Shown here: positions 48,039 through 57,241 of the stretch, one piece after another
Layout of the letters: every line of letters starts with the position of its first letter
Numbering within the stretch: position 1 is the first letter of the stretch
Assembly: GCA_902765395.1 (NCBI GenBank)
Contig: CACWZP010000015.1
Coordinates: 1 to 64,000 of the forward strand
Direction of reading: 5' to 3'
Length of the DNA stretch: 64,000 nt
Source: an uncultured Eubacteriales bacterium
GTDB lineage: Bacteria; Bacillota; Clostridia; Christensenellales; Aristaeellaceae
Position numbers and translations under genes: made by a program
Notes under the pieces: generated by a model
Databases searched by the model: none
What the model was told of the DNA's origin: nothing
The model's input: the letters and a program-made list of their open reading frames with translations, nothing else

Positions 48039-50378
48039 ATGAAGAAACTGATATATATCCTGGCCCTGTGCCTGTGCCTGAACGGCGTGGCGCTGGCCGC
48101 GGAGGTGGAGGAGAGCACCGCCCCCGTCGAGCCCGCCGCCCAGCAGGAGGAGCAGCAGCCTGAACAGCAGCCTGAACAGCAGCCGGAGCAGCAGCCGGAG
48201 CAGCAGCCGGAGCAGCAGCCGGAACAGAAGCCTGCCCAGGAGGAGCCCGCCAAGGAGGAACCCGCCGGTCAGGCAGCCAAGGCCGACGCACCGGCCAAGG
48301 ATGCCGGCAGCGACAATGGCGGCGAGACCCCGCCTGAAAGTGACAAGAAGGACGGGAATGCCGATCAGCCCGCCGACGACGACAAGAAGGACGGGAATGT
48401 CGAACAGCCCGCCGACGACGACAAGAAGGACGGGAACGTCGAACAGCCCACTGCCGAGGACAAGAAGGACGGGAACGTCGAACAGCCCGCTTCCGACGAC
48501 AAGAAGGACGGGAACGTCGAACAGCCCGCTTCCGACGACAAGAAGGACGAGACCGCCGACAAGCCTGCGTCTGACGAAAACAAGGATGTTGCCGGCGACA
48601 AGCCTGCCGCCGATCAACCGCAGGACGGCGAGCCCGCCGTTGCCGCCGAGCCGGAAGCGCCGGGCGATGAGCAGCCCGCCCAGGCCGGGGATACCCCGGG
48701 TGAGACGCCCGAGGACGACGCCGAGGCCCGCTTTGAGACGGCCTCCGGCACGCTGGAGCAGCTCCTGGAGCAGATCAGCGGCAAGGGCACGATCTACCTG
48801 CGGGTGGGCCGCAAGAACTGCATCTGCATCAAGGCCGCTCCCCTGAAGAAGCTGTCCGATCTCAAGTTCGAGGCGGACAGGGAGATCTTCAAGGACGGCG
48901 AGGTGGCCTACATCTCCACCGAAGCCCCCGACAAGACCACGGCCAAGACCCTGGTGGACGTGGCGGATTACAGCGACAAGGCCCCGGAGGATACGGCGCA
49001 GCTGTACTTCTGGGTGGACAAGAAGGACCTGTACAAGGAAGAGGAACCCGCCGCCGGGACGGAGCCGGAGGCGACGCCCGCGCCGCAGATCTCCGTGGCG
49101 GCGGAGAATTGCACCCCCGGCCAGTGGAGCGCCGAGGCGCCCAGCTTCACCCTCTCCGGCATCCCGGAGGGCGCGAATTACACCTATGCCGCCATCGTCT
49201 ATGACGAGCGCATCATCCCCCTGTCCGGCAACACATACGTGCCCGAGGCCGAGGGCCAGTACAACGTGCGCTTTGCCATGCTGGACGGCATCGGCGATAT
49301 CGTCAGCGCCTCCGACACCTACGCGGTGTGGCTGGACTTCACCGAGCCGGAGGACATCGTTGTCGAGTATGACGAAGAGACGGACTACACCTTCCACGTC
49401 ACGGCCAGCGACGGCATCAGCGGCGTGGCGGGCATCTCCCTGGACGGCGGCGCCACCTGGACGGAGCTTGGCAATGGCGAAACCTTCGACTACACCGCCG
49501 CCCAGGAGACCACCTTCTCCGTCGGCGCGGTGCAGGTGAAGGACGCCGCGGGCAACATCTGGCACAGCACGAGCGAGATCGTGCTGGAGGCCGTGAAGAA
49601 GGAAGAAGGCGGCGGCTACGGCGGCTATGGCGGCTATGGCGGAGGCGGCGACGGCGGCGACAAGAAGGCCGCGCCCAGCCACGCCAGCGGCGACGGCGAG
49701 GAAACCCCGGAATACGAAACCGTGGAGCTGGAGCTGCCCGAGGAGCCCATGACCCGGCTGACCGTGGGCGGCGCGCCCATGGAGCTGACGCTGGTGCTGG
49801 ACGCCGCCGAGGCGGAAGGCGCGCCGGTGGGCGAGGGCCAGCCCTTCACCGCCCAACTGCGCTCCTGGTGCCCGGCCCCCGCGGGGGAGGACGCCCACGA
49901 GAACGTGCTCAATAATTCCGACGCCCCCCGGCAGGACACGCTGCTGCTGACCGCCGTGCCCGGGCAGGAGCTGGGCGACGAGTATACCTACACCTGGCAC
50001 TTCAACGGCGAGGTGTACCGGCTGCTGGCCAACAGCGGCATCAAGTATGTGGCGCTGCAGGTGGGCGACGACATCGCCGCCTTCCCCACGGAGGGCTTCA
50101 TCGGCGGCACCCGGTACACGGAGCTGAAGATGCTGGGCGTGTCCACCCGGAAGTTTGACTACACCCTAACCATGCGGGTGAACCGCAGGGAGGGCTTCGT
50201 GTCGGCCATGTCCGACAGCGACTTCTCCCAGGCCTGCGACCTGTCCATCCGCGCCGAGGTGGAGAACATGGCCTACGAGCTGTCCAGCTCCACCAACAGC
50301 ATCATGTACTTCTACGACGTATATCTCGGCCCTGAGGACATGCTTTTGCAGCCGTTCGGGGCCTACAGGGCGGAATAA
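48039..50378 (+). CDS. large secreted repeat-rich protein, unknown function
   Basis: The 779-residue protein has a signal peptide (KLIYILALCLCLNGVALAAE). A 200-residue low-complexity region follows, with six QQPE units and seven 13-residue units centred on DKKDGNVEQPA. After it come an Ig/SH3-like part (FETASGTLEQLLEQ.., AQLYFWVDKKDLY), a beta-rich domain (residues about 355-520) and a Gly/Tyr-rich hinge (GGGYGGYGGYGG). The C-terminal domain of about 210 residues has no recognised family. No wall-sorting motif is visible. GAAAGGAAG precedes ATG 48039. It is the first gene after a strong promoter, so it is likely the most abundant product of the locus. Confidence 0.8.
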   Translation: MKKLIYILALCLCLNGVALAAEVEESTAPVEPAAQQEEQQPEQQPEQQPEQQPEQQPEQQPEQKPAQEEPAKEEPAGQAAKADAPAKDAGSDNGGETPPESDKKDGNADQPADDDKKDGNVEQPADDDKKDGNVEQPTAEDKKDGNVEQPASDDKKDGNVEQPASDDKKDETADKPASDENKDVAGDKPAADQPQDGEPAVAAEPEAPGDEQPAQAGDTPGETPEDDAEARFETASGTLEQLLEQISGKGTIYLRVGRKNCICIKAAPLKKLSDLKFEADREIFKDGEVAYISTEAPDKTTAKTLVDVADYSDKAPEDTAQLYFWVDKKDLYKEEEPAAGTEPEATPAPQISVAAENCTPGQWSAEAPSFTLSGIPEGANYTYAAIVYDERIIPLSGNTYVPEAEGQYNVRFAMLDGIGDIVSASDTYAVWLDFTEPEDIVVEYDEETDYTFHVTASDGISGVAGISLDGGATWTELGNGETFDYTAAQETTFSVGAVQVKDAAGNIWHSTSEIVLEAVKKEEGGGYGGYGGYGGGGDGGDKKAAPSHASGDGEETPEYETVELELPEEPMTRLTVGGAPMELTLVLDAAEAEGAPVGEGQPFTAQLRSWCPAPAGEDAHENVLNNSDAPRQDTLLLTAVPGQELGDEYTYTWHFNGEVYRLLANSGIKYVALQVGDDIAAFPTEGFIGGTRYTELKMLGVSTRKFDYTLTMRVNRREGFVSAMSDSDFSQACDLSIRAEVENMAYELSSSTNSIMYFYDVYLGPEDMLLQPFGAYRAE
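48153..48224 (+). repeat. 12-bp in-frame tandem repeat (QQPE x6)
   Basis: Six units of CAGCAGCCKGAR encode QQPE. Synonymous changes are few, so the array is recent or kept uniform. Confidence 0.9.
48339..48611 (+). repeat. 39-bp in-frame tandem repeat (13 residues x7)
   Basis: Seven 39-bp units encode variants of DDKKDGNVEQPAx. Units 2-5 are nearly identical at DNA level, while the last two are diverged. Copy number is likely to vary between strains. Confidence 0.9.
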
Positions 50379-50411
50379 ACATCGATCATACCAACCACGG
50401 GAGGGCTGACT

Positions 50412-51650
50412 ATGAGTATGAACAAGCGCGTTGCCGCCGTGCTGGCGGCGCTGCTGGTGCTGGCGCTGGGCGCGCCGGCGCTGGCGCAGGTGACCTTCAC
50501 GGGCACCGTCGTCTCCCGGGAGACCATCGCGGTCAGCGCCCCCTTCGGCGGCCTGATCGACGAAATCTCCCTGCGCAAGGGCGATCCCATCCGCGTGGGC
50601 GACCCCGTGGCCACCATCAAGACCACCAAGGTCTATGCCGAGATGGACGGCGTGGTCAGCGGCATCTTCGCCCGGGAGGGAGACGAGAGCGAGGGCATCA
50701 TCGAGCGCTACGGCGGGCTGATGTACCTGGAGCCCATCAACAAGTATCTGGTGGCCGCCACCACCGAGAAGGCCTACAACTCAAGCGCCACCAAGTACAT
50801 ACACATCGGCGAGAAGGTGTACCTGTCCTGCACCAAGGACGGCACCCATGTGGGCACGGCGCTGGTCACGAAGGTCAGCGAGGTGGACGAGTCCGGCAAC
50901 ACCCCCTACACGCTGGAGGTGATCGGCGGCGAGTTCTACATGGGCGAGACCGTGGGCATCTACCGCGACAGCAGCCATTCCTCCGAGAGCCGCATCGGCC
51001 GGGGCACCATCCAGCAGAACGCCGCCGTCCCCGTGAAGGGCTCGGGCAGCGTGCTGAAGCTGCATGTGCAGGTGGGCGACGTGGTGGAGCGCGGCGAGGT
51101 GCTGTTCGAGACGGTGGAGGGCGTGCTGGACGGCATGTACGCCGTGGACAACACCATCTATTCCCCGCTGGACGGCTTCGTGGCCTCCGTGGAGGCCGCC
51201 CAGGGCAGCGCCGTGGAAAAGAACGGCAAGCTGATCACCGTGTATCCCAAGGACGCTATGCAGATCGAGATCAAGGTCTCTGAGCTGGACCTGACGGAGA
51301 TCCACGAGGGCGACAAGGTGTCCATCGAATTCGAATGGGACGTGGACAGCCTGCGCCAGCTGGAGGGCGTGGTTGCCGGCATCTCCAGCGTGGGTGACGA
51401 GCAGGCCGAGGGCAGCACCGGCGGCGACGCCAAGTATTCGGCCTACATCGACTTCACCCCCGACGACACCGTGCGCCTGGACATGTCCGTGATCGTGTAT
51501 GTCCAGGAGGACGAGCCCGCGCCGGAGCCCGAACCCGAAGTCGGGGAAGAAGCCGAGGACGCAGCCGAGGACGATACCGAGGATGAGGCCGTGGACGAGG
51601 AAGCCGACGAGGAAGCCGACGAGGAAGCCGACGAGGAAGCCGGGGAATAG
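50412..51650 (+). CDS. secreted HlyD/RND-adaptor-like protein with acidic tail
   Basis: The 412-residue protein has a signal peptide (1-25) and a lipoyl/barrel-sandwich hybrid arrangement: FTGTVVSRETIAVSAPFGGLI with a second half GSVLKLHVQVGDVVERGEVL and IYSPLDGFVASVEAAQGSAV. A beta-barrel-like part follows. This is the membrane-fusion-protein pattern. The last 45 residues are Glu/Asp-rich with a repeated EEAD unit. GGGAGGG precedes the ATG. It lies 33 bp after the large secreted protein and 51 bp before the binding protein, so they share a transcript. Confidence 0.78.
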   Translation: MSMNKRVAAVLAALLVLALGAPALAQVTFTGTVVSRETIAVSAPFGGLIDEISLRKGDPIRVGDPVATIKTTKVYAEMDGVVSGIFAREGDESEGIIERYGGLMYLEPINKYLVAATTEKAYNSSATKYIHIGEKVYLSCTKDGTHVGTALVTKVSEVDESGNTPYTLEVIGGEFYMGETVGIYRDSSHSSESRIGRGTIQQNAAVPVKGSGSVLKLHVQVGDVVERGEVLFETVEGVLDGMYAVDNTIYSPLDGFVASVEAAQGSAVEKNGKLITVYPKDAMQIEIKVSELDLTEIHEGDKVSIEFEWDVDSLRQLEGVVAGISSVGDEQAEGSTGGDAKYSAYIDFTPDDTVRLDMSVIVYVQEDEPAPEPEPEVGEEAEDAAEDDTEDEAVDEEADEEADEEADEEAGE

Positions 51651-51701
51651 CGCCCGACGGATCCATGCCCATCAAACGACAAATCAGGAGATAAATCGAA
51701 A

Positions 51702-53972
51702 ATGAAAAAGCTGACGAGCATCCTTATCATACTGGCCCTGGCGCTGGCGGCCATGCCCGCGCTGGCGGCGGAGGGCGACGCCGTACTGGGCCGCGAGGAG
51801 GATAACACCTATTATTTCAACTATTCCTTCCTGATGGGCGACACGCTCTGCATGGCCAGCGGTTCCACCCTCTACACCTATCACGTGGGCGATGCCGACC
51901 TGGAGGAGAGGGACATCGAGGCACCGGAGCGCGACGACGTGAACATCAACGACGAATTCCTGCCCTTTGCCGACGGCGAAACGCTCTACGCGCTGGATTT
52001 GATGACCAGCTACGACGAGCATTCCCAGTTTGGCGGCGCGCAGCTCTGCCGTCTCACCGAGGGGCCGGAGAACACGCTGGTGCCCGAAAAGATCGTGGAC
52101 GTGGATTGGGGCGACCTGGTGGAGTACTACGACGACGACTCCTATCCCACCCGTCCGGACCTGATGATCGGCCTGGCCGGCAAGGTCTTCTTCCGCGCCT
52201 ACGACGATTCGGGCAACTACCAGTTTTATGCCCTCGACCTGACCACCGGCACGATTGAGCAGCTGTCCGAGCTGCGGGACGCCTACGCGGTCACCTACTA
52301 CGGAGACAGCGCTCTGCTGGTGGAGCAGTACACCTACGACCATCCCGACCAGGCCCGCCTGGTGGTCTATGACCCGGCGGACGAGAGCATTATGCCCCTG
52401 GCCGAGATCACCGTGGACGATTACACCCCGCTGGCCGGCCTGGCCTATGACGCTGACACCGACACCGTCTACTGCGCCCGGGGCGGCGAGATCCACCCGG
52501 TGGACCTGCAGACAGGCGAGATCGGCGCGGGCGTGACCGACATGCCCATTGAGATCTACGGCAACACCGGCGCTTACGTGATGCCGGGCGGCTACTACGT
52601 CGCCTGCGCCGACGGCGCCTGCGTGCGCAACCTGGATCCCGGCCAGCGCGCCGAGGTGCGGCTCAAGATCAACGACGGCGGCTGGAACGACTGCGTGAAC
52701 ACCGCCTACTATCGCTTCTCCAACGCCCATGGCGACGTGAGTACCGTGCTCTCCCGCGACTGGAACGAGACCCAGAACCTGCTGGAGAACATGATGAACC
52801 GGGACGACAGCATCGACATCTATGTGCTGAGCACCTCCACTTCCATCTACGACGCCCTGTTCAAGCGCGGCTACCTGATGGAGCTGGACGGCAGCGAGAA
52901 GCTGGCGAAGCTGGCCGAGAGCATGTATCCGGACATCCGCGAGGCCCTCTGCTATAACGGACGCCTGGTGGCCATTCCGGTGGAACTGAACAGCTGGACG
53001 CTGGGCGTGAACGAGGCCGCCCTGGAAAAGCTGGGCATGACCCTCTCCGACGTGCCGGACAACTGGATGGACTTCCTGGACTTCCTGACCAGCCTGGAGG
53101 AGCCGCTGAAGGAGAGCAAGCTGCACCTGTTCTATTCGGGCTACAGCGCCCGGGACGCCCGCAACGACCTGTTCAACGCCATCTTCGAGGATTACCAGCG
53201 CTATGTCACCGCCGTCAATCCCACCATGGGCTACAACACCGACCTGCTGCGCGGCCTGCTGACCAAGCTGGAGCAGATGGATTTCGTGGCCCTGGGCCTG
53301 CCCGAGGAGCAGGAGGAGGAAGACGACGGCCACATGGGCGGCAGGATCGCCTTTGACGACTACGGCGAGGACAGCACCCTGATGCAGACCAGCGTAGGCT
53401 GCGCCATCGGCGGCTTCTACAGCAGCTACACTCCGGTGCTGATGGGCCTGGACGCCAACACGCCCATGCCGCTGGTGCTGCGGGCCGATGTGGCCGTGGT
53501 CAATCCCTTCACCAGACACCCGGAGATGGCGATGGCCTTCATGGAGGAGCTGGCGGACAGCCTGAGCACGTCCACCCGCTATTGCCTCGATCCCAGCCTG
53601 AACGAGCCGATCCGTGGCGAGCAGAACGAGGAGAGCGCGGCCGACGCCCAGAAGTGGGTGGAGGACGCCACGGCCGATCTGGCGGACGCGGACGAGGCGG
53701 ACAAGCAGATGATGGAGGAGTATCTCAAGCAGGCCCAGGAGAACCTGGAATACTGGGATACCTACGGCTGGGAAGTGGCCCAGCGGGACATCGACTGGTA
53801 CCGCAGCCACGACGACCACATCGCCCTGGCGGGCGTGGAATGGCTTTACGCCGACGAAAGCGGCGAGGGCTGGGAGCTGATCAGCCAGTACCTGCAGAAC
53901 AACATCAGCCTGGACGAGATGCTCACCGGCATCGACCGCAAGGTGCAGATGATGCTGCTGGAGGGGAACTGA
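51702..53972 (+). CDS. ABC transporter substrate-binding protein with N-terminal propeller-like domain
   Basis: The 756-residue protein has a signal peptide (1-22). Residues about 25-330 look like a beta-propeller of short blades (YALDLTTGTIEQL, VVYDPADES, HPVDLQTGEIG). From about 345 onward it resembles a family 1 extracellular solute-binding protein: DIDIYVLSTSTSIYDALFKRGYLMEL, VAIPVELNSWTLGVNEAALEKLG and PFTRHPEMAMAFMEEL. There is no lipobox. The two permeases that follow fit a CUT1-type sugar importer, but the propeller fusion is unusual. Confidence 0.82.
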   Translation: MKKLTSILIILALALAAMPALAAEGDAVLGREEDNTYYFNYSFLMGDTLCMASGSTLYTYHVGDADLEERDIEAPERDDVNINDEFLPFADGETLYALDLMTSYDEHSQFGGAQLCRLTEGPENTLVPEKIVDVDWGDLVEYYDDDSYPTRPDLMIGLAGKVFFRAYDDSGNYQFYALDLTTGTIEQLSELRDAYAVTYYGDSALLVEQYTYDHPDQARLVVYDPADESIMPLAEITVDDYTPLAGLAYDADTDTVYCARGGEIHPVDLQTGEIGAGVTDMPIEIYGNTGAYVMPGGYYVACADGACVRNLDPGQRAEVRLKINDGGWNDCVNTAYYRFSNAHGDVSTVLSRDWNETQNLLENMMNRDDSIDIYVLSTSTSIYDALFKRGYLMELDGSEKLAKLAESMYPDIREALCYNGRLVAIPVELNSWTLGVNEAALEKLGMTLSDVPDNWMDFLDFLTSLEEPLKESKLHLFYSGYSARDARNDLFNAIFEDYQRYVTAVNPTMGYNTDLLRGLLTKLEQMDFVALGLPEEQEEEDDGHMGGRIAFDDYGEDSTLMQTSVGCAIGGFYSSYTPVLMGLDANTPMPLVLRADVAVVNPFTRHPEMAMAFMEELADSLSTSTRYCLDPSLNEPIRGEQNEESAADAQKWVEDATADLADADEADKQMMEEYLKQAQENLEYWDTYGWEVAQRDIDWYRSHDDHIALAGVEWLYADESGEGWELISQYLQNNISLDEMLTGIDRKVQMMLLEGN

Positions 53973-53975
53973 GAA

Positions 53976-54103
53976 AGAGTGAAGCGTGGAGAGTGAAGAG
54001 TTCAGAGTGGAGAGCCGGGAGTGCTGGATTACAGATACGGGTCATTCCGCAGGCGCACCCCGGGCCATTCAATCCAAACCCTGAGCTCTAAACTCTCAAC
54101 TCC
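53976..54103. repeat. heptamer inverted-repeat element inside the transport locus
   Basis: A degenerate left arm (53976-54020, GAGTGAA, GAGTTCA, GAGTGGA and similar) is matched by a right arm (54080-54103, GAGCTCTAAACTCTCAACTC). It separates the binding protein from its permeases. Confidence 0.8.
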
Positions 54104-54132
54104 AATATGTTTCCGTTTTTTCGGAGGGAATA

Positions 54133-54990
54133 GTGTTTACTCGCAAAAAAACCGTCTGGCTGTTCCTGCTGCCCGGTGGGCTGGGGCTGATGCTGTTTTA
54201 CATCGCGCCCTTCCTGGGCGGCATCTGGTACAGCCTGACCGACGGCAGCTATCGCAACGCCTTTGTGGGGCTGCAAAACTACATCAACATCTGGAAAAAT
54301 CCCATGTTCATGCTGGGCCTGAAGAACACCATGGAGCTTTCGCTGGTGTGCGCCCCGCTGGTATGGGTGCTTTCCTTTGCCATCGCTTCGCTGCTGAACC
54401 GGCTGCGCCCGCGGGGGGCCTTCTTCCGCAACAGCGTGCTGCTGCCCTATCTGATGCCCTCGTCGGCCATGCTGCTGATCTGGCTGGTGGCCTTCGACTA
54501 CGGCGGGGTGTTCAACCGGCTGTGGGTGGCGCTGGGCCTTGGGCGAGTCATCTGGCTGCAGGGCGTTCAGCTGCGCTTTCCCATCATATTGATGTTCGTT
54601 TGGAAGAACCTGGGCTTTGCCGTTATCATCTTCCTGGCGGCGCTGCAGGCCATCCCCGAGCCCCTGTACGACTATGCCAGGCTGGAGGGCGCGGGCTTCT
54701 GGCGGCAGACCTTCGGCATCACCCTGCCCATGATCGTGCCCACGGCCTTCCTGGTCATCATACTGGAGTGGATCAACGCCTTCAAGATCTTCAAGGAGGT
54801 CTACTTCATTGGCGGCGCCTACCCGGACGAGGCGGTGTACACGCTGCAGAACTACATGAACAATATGTACGGCAAGCTGAACTACCAGAACGTGACCACC
54901 GCGGCCTACAGCTTTGCGCTGATCGTGTTCGCGCTGTTCGGGGCGCTGTTTCTGACGCAGAGCAGCCTGCTCAAGAGGTTGAACGGATGA
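54133..54990 (+). CDS. sugar-type ABC transporter permease (MalF-like)
   Basis: The 285-residue membrane protein has six helices and the cytoplasmic EAA loop (YDYARLEGAGFWRQTFGITLP) that docks the ATPase. It starts at GTG 54133, with GGAGGG 4 bases upstream. It overlaps the next permease by 4 bases. It is the first of a CUT1-like permease pair fed by the binding protein at 51702. Confidence 0.9.
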   Translation: MFTRKKTVWLFLLPGGLGLMLFYIAPFLGGIWYSLTDGSYRNAFVGLQNYINIWKNPMFMLGLKNTMELSLVCAPLVWVLSFAIASLLNRLRPRGAFFRNSVLLPYLMPSSAMLLIWLVAFDYGGVFNRLWVALGLGRVIWLQGVQLRFPIILMFVWKNLGFAVIIFLAALQAIPEPLYDYARLEGAGFWRQTFGITLPMIVPTAFLVIILEWINAFKIFKEVYFIGGAYPDEAVYTLQNYMNNMYGKLNYQNVTTAAYSFALIVFALFGALFLTQSSLLKRLNG

Positions 54991-55871
54991 GGAACGGGAA
55001 AGACAAGCTGATATACCGGCCGCCGGGCGGGTCGAAGTGGCTCACGCGGGGATTGCTGATGCTGCTTGCGCTGCTGATGCTGATTCCCGTGGTGGTCACG
55101 TTCCTGTATTCCTTCTTCTCCCCGGAGGAGATCAAGGCCTTCATGCAGACCCGAGGCAGCTACGACGATACCCAGTGGATGGACGTGAAGCTGTCGCCGA
55201 TGATGTTCTCGTTGACGCAGTACTACGAGATCCTGATCCGGGACACCTCCATCCTGCACATGTTCGTGAACTCCGCCCTCTACACGGTGGCGATCCTGCT
55301 GGGTCAGGCGGCGGTGATCCCGCTGATGGCCTACGGGCTGAGCCGGTTCAAATTCCGGGGCCGGGACGCCATCTTCTTCGGCATCATCATGCTGATGCTG
55401 CTGCCCTTCCAGGTGACGATGGTGCCCAACGTGCTGACGCTGCGGGCCATCGGGCTCTTGAACACGGTCTGGGCGGTGATCCTGCCCATGTGGTTCGCGC
55501 CGTTTTACATCTTCCTGATCCGACAGTTCATGCTGGGCCTGCCCAACGAGCTGCTGGAGGCGGCGCAGGTGGACGGCGCGGGCACCTTCCGCTGCTATGC
55601 CCACATCGTGCTGCCCGTCTGCCGGCCCATCATCGGCGCAGCGGTGGCGCTGTCCTTCGCGGACTGCTGGAACCTGGTGGAGCAGCCCATGACCTACCTG
55701 AGCCAGCGCATGGAGCTGCAGCCGCTGTCGGTGATGTTCAACCAGCTGGCCTCGTCCTCCAGCGGCATCGAGTTCGCGGGAGCCTCCATCTACATCCTGC
55801 CGGCGCTGTTCATCTACCTGTACTTCCTCAAAGATATTCTCGCAGGCGTACAGTTGACAGAGCTGAAATGA
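54987..55871 (+). CDS. carbohydrate-type ABC transporter permease (MalG-like)
   Basis: The 294-residue membrane protein has an N-terminal helix, a periplasmic insert (residues about 40-85) and the EAA loop (NELLEAAQVDGAGTFRCYAH). The C-terminal helix ends LYFLKDILAGVQLTELK, close to MalG. Its ATG overlaps the preceding stop (ATGA). It forms a heterodimer with the upstream permease. Confidence 0.92.
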   Translation: MRNGKDKLIYRPPGGSKWLTRGLLMLLALLMLIPVVVTFLYSFFSPEEIKAFMQTRGSYDDTQWMDVKLSPMMFSLTQYYEILIRDTSILHMFVNSALYTVAILLGQAAVIPLMAYGLSRFKFRGRDAIFFGIIMLMLLPFQVTMVPNVLTLRAIGLLNTVWAVILPMWFAPFYIFLIRQFMLGLPNELLEAAQVDGAGTFRCYAHIVLPVCRPIIGAAVALSFADCWNLVEQPMTYLSQRMELQPLSVMFNQLASSSSGIEFAGASIYILPALFIYLYFLKDILAGVQLTELK

Positions 55872-55891
55872 TCGACTAAGAGGTAGTTTGT

Positions 55892-57229
55892 ATGAATCTG
55901 AAGAAGTTTGCCATACGGGGCATCGTGATCCTGGCCATCTGCGTGGCGCTGTGCATGTTCTTTTCCGGCACGGTGCGCACGATCACCACGCCCAAGGTGC
56001 GCCTGACCGTCGCCAAGCGGGGAAAGCTGGAGGAGCGGGTGGAGCTGGCCTGCAAGCCCGCCTTCCCGGAGGTGGAGGAGATCGGCTTCGACCTGGACGA
56101 CGACGCGTCGCTGACCATCGTGAAGGTGAACACCCGGGAGGGCTACACCGTCCAGGAGGGCGACGTGCTGGTGGAGGCGAAGGTGGCGAACTACGACCAG
56201 CTGCGCAAGACCGCCCAGGAGTCCTACGACAGCGCCAGCGAGGCGCTGATGAACTTGGAGAACAAGAGCCGGGGCATCCGGGTGAACCGGCGGGACCAGG
56301 CCTATGCCGACGCCTACTTCGCCCTTCGGGACGCCCGGCGCGCCGCCGTTTCGCTGGAGCTGAGCATGGAGGCCCAGCTGAGCCGCGAGGGCCTGGAGCG
56401 CACCGAGACGGGCTATCCCGAGGGCGCCAGCGACGCGCTGATTGACATGATCGACGCCTGGCGCGAGGCGGACGCGGAGCGCGCCGCCGCCCAGACCGCC
56501 ATGGACGCCGCCTCCCGCTACACCGTGCCCGACGACGTTTGGAGCTACATCACCGAGCAGCGCGAGCAGAACGAAAAGAAGGAGGAGGCCGAGGACGAGC
56601 TTCGGCGGCTGGTGGCGCTGGACGACCAGGCCAAGGCCATCGTCGCGCCCCACGCGGGCTATGTGGCCACCGTGGAGGTGAAGGAGGGCGACGTGTACGA
56701 CGGCAGCCATCCGATGCTGACCATCACCAAGGAGGACACCCTGCCCACCCTGCGGGCGGACACCTCGGAGCTGGAGCGAACTGTCAGCGAGAACATGACC
56801 GCCACCCTCAACCCCGACAGCTACGACGCCGTGGAGACCAAGGTGATCGCCACGGGCACTGACGACGAGGGCAAGAAGTATGCCGACATCGAGATGACCG
56901 AGCAGCTGATCAAGGCCCGGGGCAGCGTCTACTCCATGACCCAGGAGGACACCACCATGACCCTGATCTACCGTGCCCGGGAGGCCACCAGCCTGCTGCC
57001 CACCAGCGCGGTGCGCGGCAGTGGCGACGACCGGTATGTCTACGTCACCGAGCAGAACACCGCCGCCTTCGGCGGGGACACGCTGAAGGTGCACAAGATG
57101 GACGTCACCGTGGCGGGCGAATACGGCGGCACCACCTCCATCAAGGAGGACATCAGCTATTACACCATCGCCTACGGCGAGGATCGGGCCATCAGCGACG
57201 GCGACACCGTGATGGAATACCTGAAATAG
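55892..57229 (+). CDS. membrane-anchored HlyD-type adaptor (membrane fusion protein)
   Basis: The 445-residue protein has an N-terminal membrane helix (about 8-25). It has a split lipoyl domain (YTVQEGDVLVEAKV before and APHAGYVATVEVKEGDVY after) around a helical hairpin of about 130 residues, then a beta-barrel and a C-terminal domain with TSLLPTSAVRG. This is the classic adaptor layout. In Gram-positive bacteria these proteins partner MacB-type permeases. It starts 20 bp after the permease and ends 12 bp before the MacB-like gene. Confidence 0.85.
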   Translation: MNLKKFAIRGIVILAICVALCMFFSGTVRTITTPKVRLTVAKRGKLEERVELACKPAFPEVEEIGFDLDDDASLTIVKVNTREGYTVQEGDVLVEAKVANYDQLRKTAQESYDSASEALMNLENKSRGIRVNRRDQAYADAYFALRDARRAAVSLELSMEAQLSREGLERTETGYPEGASDALIDMIDAWREADAERAAAQTAMDAASRYTVPDDVWSYITEQREQNEKKEEAEDELRRLVALDDQAKAIVAPHAGYVATVEVKEGDVYDGSHPMLTITKEDTLPTLRADTSELERTVSENMTATLNPDSYDAVETKVIATGTDDEGKKYADIEMTEQLIKARGSVYSMTQEDTTMTLIYRAREATSLLPTSAVRGSGDDRYVYVTEQNTAAFGGDTLKVHKMDVTVAGEYGGTTSIKEDISYYTIAYGEDRAISDGDTVMEYLK

Positions 57230-57241
57230 CGGGAGGCGGCC

